Source: CAYYAU01 sp964469765 [NCBI: uncultured Clostridia bacterium]
Lineage (GTDB): Bacteria > UBA6262 > WVXT01 > CAYYAU01
Direction: 5' to 3'
DNA: 6,603 bases
Assembly: GCA_964469765.1 (NCBI GenBank)
Contig: CAYYAU010000037.1
Location: forward strand, 2,135-8,737
Below the pieces are notes generated by a model that worked only from the letters and a program-made list of their open reading frames with translations, had not been told where the DNA came from and did no database searches. The position numbers were made by a program, and so were the translations under genes. Every line of letters starts with the position of its first letter. Position 1 is the stretch's first letter. Below are positions 1-6,603 of the stretch, in pieces.

Positions 1-272
1 TCTATCCATTTTGAACAAAGATTAAATAATTCAATTTTCTCATTATTAGTAAGCTCTTTTAAAGAAAAAATGTGCCTATTTGGAGAAACAAGAATGTGTC
101 CATTATTATAAGGATACGTATTCATTATTACAAAGCAATACTTTCCCCTTTCAAGAATAAAGTTTGTTTTGTCCTTTTCTTTTGTATCCTTTATTTTTTT
201 ACAAAGAAAACATTCCTTTTCTTTGTTTGCCCGAATATATTTTATTCTCCAAGGTGCCCATAAAAGTTTCAT
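1..272 (-). CDS. HIT-family nucleotide hydrolase/transferase (Ap4A phosphorylase-like), 3' end cut by window
   Basis: Reading the minus strand from the ATG at 272 gives about 90 open codons running off the left edge, so only the N-terminal part is visible. It begins MKLLWAPWR (residues 1-9), the hallmark start of bacterial HIT proteins of the Ap4A phosphorylase/FHIT-like group. A CxxC pair follows (C21, C24), which in this subgroup usually belongs to a metal site. The core strand-loop N51-T-Y-P54-Y55-N-N-G58-H59 and P64-x-x-H67 match the nucleotide-binding half of the HIT fold. The catalytic HxHxH triad would lie beyond the window. Family members cleave or transfer the nucleotidyl group of dinucleoside polyphosphates or related nucleotides; the exact substrate cannot be read here. 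The start is supported by GGAG six bases upstream. It sits 79 bases after recX, behind a candidate promoter, so it may begin its own unit. Family assignment is firm; subfamily is less so. Confidence 0.88.
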   Translation of the reverse strand, partial: MKLLWAPWRIKYIRANKEKECFLCKKIKDTKEKDKTNFILERGKYCFVIMNTYPYNNGHILVSPNRHIFSLKELTNNEKIELFNLCSKWI

Positions 273-278
273 TTCTTA

Positions 279-282
279 CTCC
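279..282 (-). promoter_or_regulatory. Ribosome binding site of the HIT gene
   Basis: GGAG on the minus strand lies six bases before the ATG at 272. It supports that start, which also places the WAPWR motif at residues 5-9, as is normal for the family. Confidence 0.6.
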
Positions 283-291
283 ATAATTTAT

Positions 292-320
292 ATAATATTA
301 TATTTTCTTTGAAAACTCAA
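292..320 (-). promoter_or_regulatory. Candidate sigma70-type promoter for the HIT gene
   Basis: On the minus strand TTGAGT (320-315) is followed after 17 bases by TATTAT (297-292), about 20 bases before the HIT start codon. Both hexamers match the TTGACA/TATAAT consensus at four or five positions and the spacing is ideal. An overlapping TATAAT occurs a few bases earlier but would give too short a spacer. In such AT-rich DNA chance matches are common, so this is tentative. The same gap shows no GC-rich hairpin with a T-tract, so the HIT gene could also be read through from recX. Confidence 0.35.
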
Positions 321-351
321 TAGAAAAATATCTTTTTTAACCACTACACTG

Positions 352-792
352 CTAATGATTAAAGAATTTATAAACTATTCTATCTATGACCTCTTGACTA
401 AAGCCTCTACTCTTTATTAATCTAACAACCTTTTCTGGTTTATAATTTGATTTTTTCTTTATAATTTTTAAAGCAATATCGTATTCAGTTAAGTGTTTTT
501 CCTTTAATAATAAATTGAAGGTTTTCTCAGCGGTTTGTTCTTGAATGCCTTTTTCTTTGAGTCTTAAAAGTATATAATTTTTCCCAAAACATTTATCAAT
601 CATCTTTTCAACAAATCTATAGGCGTATTCATTATCGTTAATATATTTATGTTCTTTTAATGTTTTAATCGTCTTATATATTTCTTTTTCAGTAAAGTTT
701 TTAGAATTTAGTTTCTCTATAAGTGCTTTTTCAGTATAAGAAAACTTACCTAAGAGAAAGATTGCGTATTCATATGCAGATTTATTTTTCAT
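352..792 (-). CDS. recX: Regulatory protein RecX
   Basis: The 146-residue product fits RecX, a small all-helical cytoplasmic protein that binds RecA filaments and modulates (usually inhibits) recombinase activity. Family hallmarks are present in order. The first three-helix repeat has A10-x-x-LL and YTEKALIEKL (19-28), matching the ySekEL..KL pattern. Next come YINDNEYAYRFVE (50-62), like 'gYlnDe.fA..fv', then FG (69-70) with LRLKEKGI (76-83). The terminal repeat has VRLIKSRGFSQEVI (123-136), the classic RGFs.e.I signature. Length is within the family range. It starts 15 bases after the Mut7-C stop without a clear Shine-Dalgarno sequence, so it is probably co-transcribed and translated by reinitiation or a weak site. 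recA is not in the window; recX is often, though not always, next to it. Confidence 0.9.
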   Translation of the reverse strand: MKNKSAYEYAIFLLGKFSYTEKALIEKLNSKNFTEKEIYKTIKTLKEHKYINDNEYAYRFVEKMIDKCFGKNYILLRLKEKGIQEQTAEKTFNLLLKEKHLTEYDIALKIIKKKSNYKPEKVVRLIKSRGFSQEVIDRIVYKFFNH

Positions 793-807
793 CTTAATAT
801 TGGATTA

Positions 808-3727
<2,920 letters not shown>

Positions 3728-3733
3728 ATTTTG

Positions 3734-3738
3734 CCTTT
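3734..3738 (-). promoter_or_regulatory. Ribosome binding site of nusB
   Basis: AAAGG on the minus strand ends six bases before the nusB ATG, within the 22-base ribH-nusB gap. It fixes the start at 3727. Confidence 0.55.
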
Positions 3739-3749
3739 ATAACTTAATT

Positions 3750-4223
3750 TTATTTTTTGGAAATCTTATTAAAAAGGTCTAACATTTCAATTGCCGATAA
3801 AGCTGCTTGGTTTCCTTTGTTTCCGAACTTAGTTCCAGCCCTATCGATTGCCTGTTCAACTGTGTCAGCAGTGATGATACCAAAAGCTATCGGTATATCT
3901 TTTTGTAGAGATAATTTAGAAATTTCTCTACTTACATTACCTGCAATATAATCAAAATGTGGTGTTTCTCCTCTTATTATCGCTCCAAGACAAATAATTG
4001 CATCATACTTTTTACTATTAGTTAATTTTTCAACAACAGTGGGGATTTCAAAACTACCTGGTACCCAATATACATCAATATTATCTTGGTCCGCGTTGTG
4101 TTTTAGTAATGTATCCTGCGCGCCATCTACTAATTTAGAAGATATAAACTCATTAAACCTCGAAACAACTAAAGCAAATTTTTTTCCTTTTGCGTTCAAT
4201 CTTCCAAAAAATACATTTGCCAT
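3750..4223 (-). CDS. ribH: 6,7-dimethyl-8-ribityllumazine synthase
   Basis: RibH condenses 5-amino-6-ribitylaminouracil with 3,4-dihydroxy-2-butanone 4-phosphate to give 6,7-dimethyl-8-ribityllumazine, the penultimate step to riboflavin. The 157-residue protein has the usual length. It shows RFNEFI (22-27), which lines the aromatic substrate pocket, and VPGSFEIP (54-61). GAIIRGETPHFD (80-91) carries the catalytic histidine H89. ITADTVEQAIDRAGTKFGNKG (117-137) carries the phosphate-binding arginine R128 and the NKG loop, followed by a final helix AALSAIEML (140-148). No key residue is missing. Family members assemble as pentamers or 60-subunit capsids in the cytoplasm; which form applies cannot be read here. 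It follows ribBA by 17 bases and has the strongest ribosome binding site in the window. Confidence 0.98.
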   Translation of the reverse strand: MANVFFGRLNAKGKKFALVVSRFNEFISSKLVDGAQDTLLKHNADQDNIDVYWVPGSFEIPTVVEKLTNSKKYDAIICLGAIIRGETPHFDYIAGNVSREISKLSLQKDIPIAFGIITADTVEQAIDRAGTKFGNKGNQAALSAIEMLDLFNKISKK

Positions 4224-4229
4224 TTTGTT

Positions 4230-4235
4230 CCTCCT
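4230..4235 (-). promoter_or_regulatory. Strong ribosome binding site of ribH
   Basis: A perfect AGGAGG on the minus strand ends six bases before the ribH ATG and fills most of the 17-base ribBA-ribH gap. It is the only full consensus Shine-Dalgarno I see in the window, which suggests ribH is translated more strongly than its neighbours (inference). Confidence 0.8.
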
Positions 4236-4240
4236 TGTTT

Positions 4241-5461
4241 TTAGACATGTTTTAATAGGTGTCCCAATTTTTCCTTTTTTGTTTTCAAGTATTTTATATT
4301 TTCTTTATTTGGTTTTATTTCAAGGGGAATTCTTTTTGTTATCTTTAATCCATATCCCTCTAATCCTACAATTTTTTTTGGATTGTTAGTTAATAAATGG
4401 ATTGAAGAAAGACCTAAATCAGCAAGTATCTGTGCTCCAATACCGTAATCTCTTAAATCTGGTTTAAACCCTAATACCTGATTAGCCTCAACAGTATCAA
4501 ATCCGTGGTCCTGAAGTTTATATGCTTTTAGTTTGTTTTTAAGTCCAATTCCCCTTCCTTCTTGTCCCATATATAATAAAACTCCTTCTCCTTTTTGTTC
4601 TATAATTTTCAATGCAGTTATCAACTGTTCTCCACAGTCACATCGTAAACTTCCAAACACATCACCTGTTAAACATTGTGAGTGAACCCTAACTAAAACA
4701 TCCCTTTTATTCTTAATATCTCCTTTTACCAGAGCCAAATGATATCCCTCAGATATATTTGGAATTGTGGATTCATATACATACATTTGAAAGATTCCAT
4801 ATTTAGTTGGAAGTTTTGTTGACACAACAGATTTTATAAATTTTTCTTTTTTAATTCTAAATTTGATAAGCTCTTCTATGGTGATAATCTTTAAATTGTG
4901 TAATTTGGAAAATTTAAACAATTCTGGCACACGAGCCATGGTTCCATCTTCATGCATAATTTCACATATAACACCTGCTGGATAAAGCTCAGCAAGTTTT
5001 GCTAAATCAACAGCAGCTTCTGTATGTCCTGCTCTCACTAAAACACCACCTTGGCGGTATCGTAGAGGAAAAATATGGCCAGGTCTTACTAAATCATCTG
5101 CTTTTGTATTAGGGTCTAAAATAGCCTTTATTGTACGTGCTCTGTCATATGCAGAGATTCCTGTTGTTGTTCCATATTTTACATCTATAGACACAGTAAA
5201 AGAAGCCTCCCTTAACTCTACGCTGTCTGTTACCATATCCTTTATATTTAACTCATCCAGTCTTTTACCAATGATAGGGACACATATCAGTCCTCTTCCA
5301 TACTTCGCCATAAAGTTTATTGATTGAGGGGTGACCTTTTCAGCAGCAATAATTAAATCGCCTTCATTTTCTCTATTTGGGTCATCCACAACAATTACCA
5401 TCTTTCCATTTTTGATATCTTGGATTGCTTCTTCAATTGAGTTAAATCTAAGTTTTTTCAT
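4241..5461 (-). CDS. ribBA: Bifunctional 3,4-dihydroxy-2-butanone-4-phosphate synthase / GTP cyclohydrolase II
   Basis: This 406-residue fusion makes both precursors for riboflavin. The N-terminal RibB domain (about 1-200) converts ribulose 5-phosphate to dihydroxybutanone phosphate. It carries the acidic metal-binding loop [11 protein letters not shown] (26-36), [11 protein letters not shown] (98-108), RPGHIFPL (126-133), [15 protein letters not shown] (143-157) and HEDGTMAR (170-177). The C-terminal RibA domain (about 206-400) opens the GTP ring, releasing formate and pyrophosphate. It has [21 protein letters not shown] at 260-280 with zinc ligands C263, C274 and C276. It also has GQEGRGIGL (299-307), DTVEAN (322-327), [12 protein letters not shown] (335-346) and LLTNNPKK (356-363). 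Both active sites look intact, unlike some organisms in which one half is degenerate. The start overlaps the ribE stop by ATGA and is supported by GAGG six bases upstream, inside the ribE 3' end. Confidence 0.98.
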   Translation of the reverse strand: MKKLRFNSIEEAIQDIKNGKMVIVVDDPNRENEGDLIIAAEKVTPQSINFMAKYGRGLICVPIIGKRLDELNIKDMVTDSVELREASFTVSIDVKYGTTTGISAYDRARTIKAILDPNTKADDLVRPGHIFPLRYRQGGVLVRAGHTEAAVDLAKLAELYPAGVICEIMHEDGTMARVPELFKFSKLHNLKIITIEELIKFRIKKEKFIKSVVSTKLPTKYGIFQMYVYESTIPNISEGYHLALVKGDIKNKRDVLVRVHSQCLTGDVFGSLRCDCGEQLITALKIIEQKGEGVLLYMGQEGRGIGLKNKLKAYKLQDHGFDTVEANQVLGFKPDLRDYGIGAQILADLGLSSIHLLTNNPKKIVGLEGYGLKITKRIPLEIKPNKENIKYLKTKKEKLGHLLKHV

Positions 5462-6030
5462 TTATAGCCTCTTCTGATAAAATTATATTTACCAAATATA
5501 TCCACTTCAATGTTTACTTTGTCTTTAATCTGCTTAAACTGAAGAGTTGTATTTTGTAATGTATATGGAACAAGGGTAACAGTGATAGTTCTTCTTGATA
5601 CTTCATTTACTGTTAAGCTTACTCCATCAATTGCAATTGGTGCTTGAGGAACAAGGAATCTTAAGAGTTCATCTTTAATAGAGACTTCCCAGATAATACA
5701 CCCCCTTTTTTTTAAAATTCTTTCGATTCTACCTATTCCATCAATATGTCCTGTTACAAAATGTCCTCCGATGTTTTTATTAACAGTTAAAGAGGTTTCA
5801 AGGTTTACTTTATTTGATACTTTAAGGTTACTTAGATTTGTTTTATTAAGTGTTTGTTGGCTTACATCGAACTGTAACAATGAATTTTTAATATTGTTTA
5901 CCGTTAAACAAACTCCATTTACAGAGATACTATCCCCTATTTTGATATTATTTAGGTTTGTTTTGATTGTAAGGGAGTTCACTCTTTTTTCTTTAATAAC
6001 TCCAATATCCTCAATTATCCCAGTAAACAT
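5458..6030 (-). CDS. ribE: Riboflavin synthase, alpha subunit type
   Basis: Riboflavin synthase dismutates two molecules of 6,7-dimethyl-8-ribityllumazine into riboflavin and the pyrimidine that RibH reuses. The 190-residue product begins with the diagnostic MFTGI and consists of two similar beta-barrel (lumazine-binding) halves. The first half has [13 protein letters not shown] (32-44) with C41 and QQTL..TNL (58-66). The second half has [13 protein letters not shown] (88-100), AIDGVSLTV (133-141) with S138, and TTL..VNIEVD (161-177). Unusual are Q129-A-P where most relatives have K-G-S or K-G-F, NLETSL (76-81) where NLERA is usual, and VPYT (154-157) where many have IPHT. Length is slightly under the common 200 or so. 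The symbol follows Bacillus-type naming; the same gene is called ribC in E. coli. GAGG six bases upstream supports the start. It lies 61 bases after ribD. Confidence 0.96.
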   Translation of the reverse strand: MFTGIIEDIGVIKEKRVNSLTIKTNLNNIKIGDSISVNGVCLTVNNIKNSLLQFDVSQQTLNKTNLSNLKVSNKVNLETSLTVNKNIGGHFVTGHIDGIGRIERILKKRGCIIWEVSIKDELLRFLVPQAPIAIDGVSLTVNEVSRRTITVTLVPYTLQNTTLQFKQIKDKVNIEVDIFGKYNFIRRGYK

Positions 6031-6036
6031 CTATAT

Positions 6037-6040
6037 CCTC
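6037..6040 (-). promoter_or_regulatory. Ribosome binding site of ribE
   Basis: GAGG on the minus strand ends six bases before the ribE ATG, in the 61-base ribD-ribE gap. It supports the start that puts MFTGI at the very N-terminus, as in the family. The rest of the gap is A-rich on the minus strand and shows no hairpin or promoter I would defend. Confidence 0.6.
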
Positions 6041-6091
6041 GTTATTTTCTGCCGAATACAAAGCAGGAATAAGATTTTTGTTTTTTGGTTT

Positions 6092-6603
6092 TTAACTGTA
6101 CCTTATATATCCTTCCAATAATACATCATTTCCAATCTTATTTACATTAATATTCTTTAATCTGTATGCATCTTTTATTTTTTTTACGCCATTGCCTTCA
6201 ACTGGAGTTAGAGCATCTCTACCTCCAATAATTTTAGGTGAAATAAAAAACAATAGTTTATCTACTAATTTTTCTTTTATAACAGAAGATATCAGATTTC
6301 CACCTCCTTCAATTAATACAGAACTTATATTAAGTTTAATAAGTTTTTTCAATAACTCATTTAAATCCAAAATCCCTTCTTTTTTTTCTTTTAACTCAAT
6401 AATTAAAACATTTCTTTTTATTAGTATTTTCTTTTTAGATTTGGAGGAATGATAAGCAGTAGCTATCAAGGTTGGGAAATCATTTTTTAATACTAATGAA
6501 TTTAAAGGGATTCTTAAAAAACTATCAACAATAACTCTTAACGGTCTTTTTCCCAATGGATGTATATATGGTTTATAGAATCGCGGCGTTAACATTGGAT
6601 TAT
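6092..6603 (-). CDS. ribD: RibD C-terminal (5-amino-6-(5-phosphoribosylamino)uracil reductase) domain, 5' end cut by window
   Basis: The reading frame is open to the right edge and continues upstream of the internal ATG at 6595 (codons for N and P precede it), so this is the 3' part of a longer gene. The visible start NPMLTPRF matches the internal 'DNP.LTvR' segment of RibD, not a true N-terminus. Counting from that Met, LRVIVDSFLRIP (19-30), TLIATA (42-47), VLIEGGGNLISSVI (93-106), KLVDKLLFFISPKIIGG (109-125) and VEGNG (132-136) are the signature of the NADPH-dependent reductase domain. This domain reduces the ribosyl side chain of the pyrimidine intermediate. The cytidine-deaminase-like N-terminal domain should lie upstream, outside the window, if this is the usual bifunctional RibDG. 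A stand-alone reductase cannot be excluded. It heads the visible rib gene cluster. Confidence 0.93.
   Translation of the reverse strand, partial: NPMLTPRFYKPYIHPLGKRPLRVIVDSFLRIPLNSLVLKNDFPTLIATAYHSSKSKKKILIKRNVLIIELKEKKEGILDLNELLKKLIKLNISSVLIEGGGNLISSVIKEKLVDKLLFFISPKIIGGRDALTPVEGNGVKKIKDAYRLKNINVNKIGNDVLLEGYIRYS

Noticed and set aside
72-263. A plus-strand 63-residue open frame with a hydrophobic, Phe-rich sequence
   Set aside because: It lies antisense to the HIT gene, whose motifs are unmistakable. The Phe/Leu richness is what the reverse complement of an A-rich coding strand gives.
300-351. Possible intrinsic terminator after recX
   Set aside because: Only short A/T complementary stretches are present, with no stable GC-containing stem followed by a U-run on the minus strand.
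4039-4389. A plus-strand 116-residue open frame spanning the ribBA-ribH junction
   Set aside because: It is a shadow of two certain genes on the other strand. The shared stretch is explained by the ribH N-terminus, its ribosome binding site and the ribBA C-terminus.
6031-6091. Possible FMN riboswitch or other regulatory RNA in front of ribE
   Set aside because: The 61-base gap is too short for the FMN aptamer and is A-rich with no paired elements resembling it. If one exists it should be upstream of ribD, outside the window.
5771-6121. A plus-strand 116-residue open frame across the ribD-ribE gap
   Set aside because: It is antisense to the ribE N-terminal half with MFTGI and [13 protein letters not shown]. 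It shows no recognisable protein motif of its own.
6092-6595. A stand-alone 167-residue protein starting at the ATG at 6595
   Set aside because: The frame stays open upstream to the window edge and the Met falls inside the conserved NP-x-LT segment of RibD, so it is an internal codon of a truncated longer gene.

Overview
This is an AT-rich, fully bacterial chromosomal window in which every gene lies on the minus strand, so transcription runs from high to low coordinates. It reads as one compact housekeeping gene train with very short gaps and several 4-base ATGA stop/start overlaps. I see no phage, insertion sequence, CRISPR, toxin-antitoxin or RNA-gene signal. The low GC and lysine/isoleucine/asparagine-rich proteins fit an AT-rich bacterium, but the sequence alone does not name a phylum. 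The gene order is not one I can tie to a well-known model organism.

Layout in transcription order. The window opens inside the reductase domain of ribD (to 6092). Then come riboflavin synthase ribE (6030-5458), bifunctional ribBA (5461-4241) and lumazine synthase ribH (4223-3750). Together these form the ribD-ribE-ribBA-ribH order known from Bacillus. The train continues directly into the transcription antitermination factor nusB (3727-3296), NAD+-dependent DNA ligase ligA (3299-1290), a Mut7-C/PIN-like zinc-ribbon protein (1293-808) and the RecA modulator recX (792-352). After a 79-base gap that holds a plausible promoter comes the 5' part of a HIT-family nucleotide hydrolase/transferase (272 to the left edge, cut off).

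How the genes fit together. The four rib genes supply the complete GTP plus ribulose-5-phosphate to riboflavin route, except that the deaminase half of RibD lies outside the window and the pathway phosphatase is not here. NusB next to RibH is a widespread bacterial association. The extension into ligA, a putative nuclease-fold protein and recX joins cofactor synthesis to nucleic-acid transactions in one apparent transcription unit.

Most of the window is ordinary. The points most worth a second look are the Mut7-C protein, in which several acidic positions typical of the family are Asn or missing, and the riboflavin synthase, which departs from consensus at several normally conserved positions. 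The hybrid operon architecture is also of interest. I found no undescribed system that I could honestly defend.
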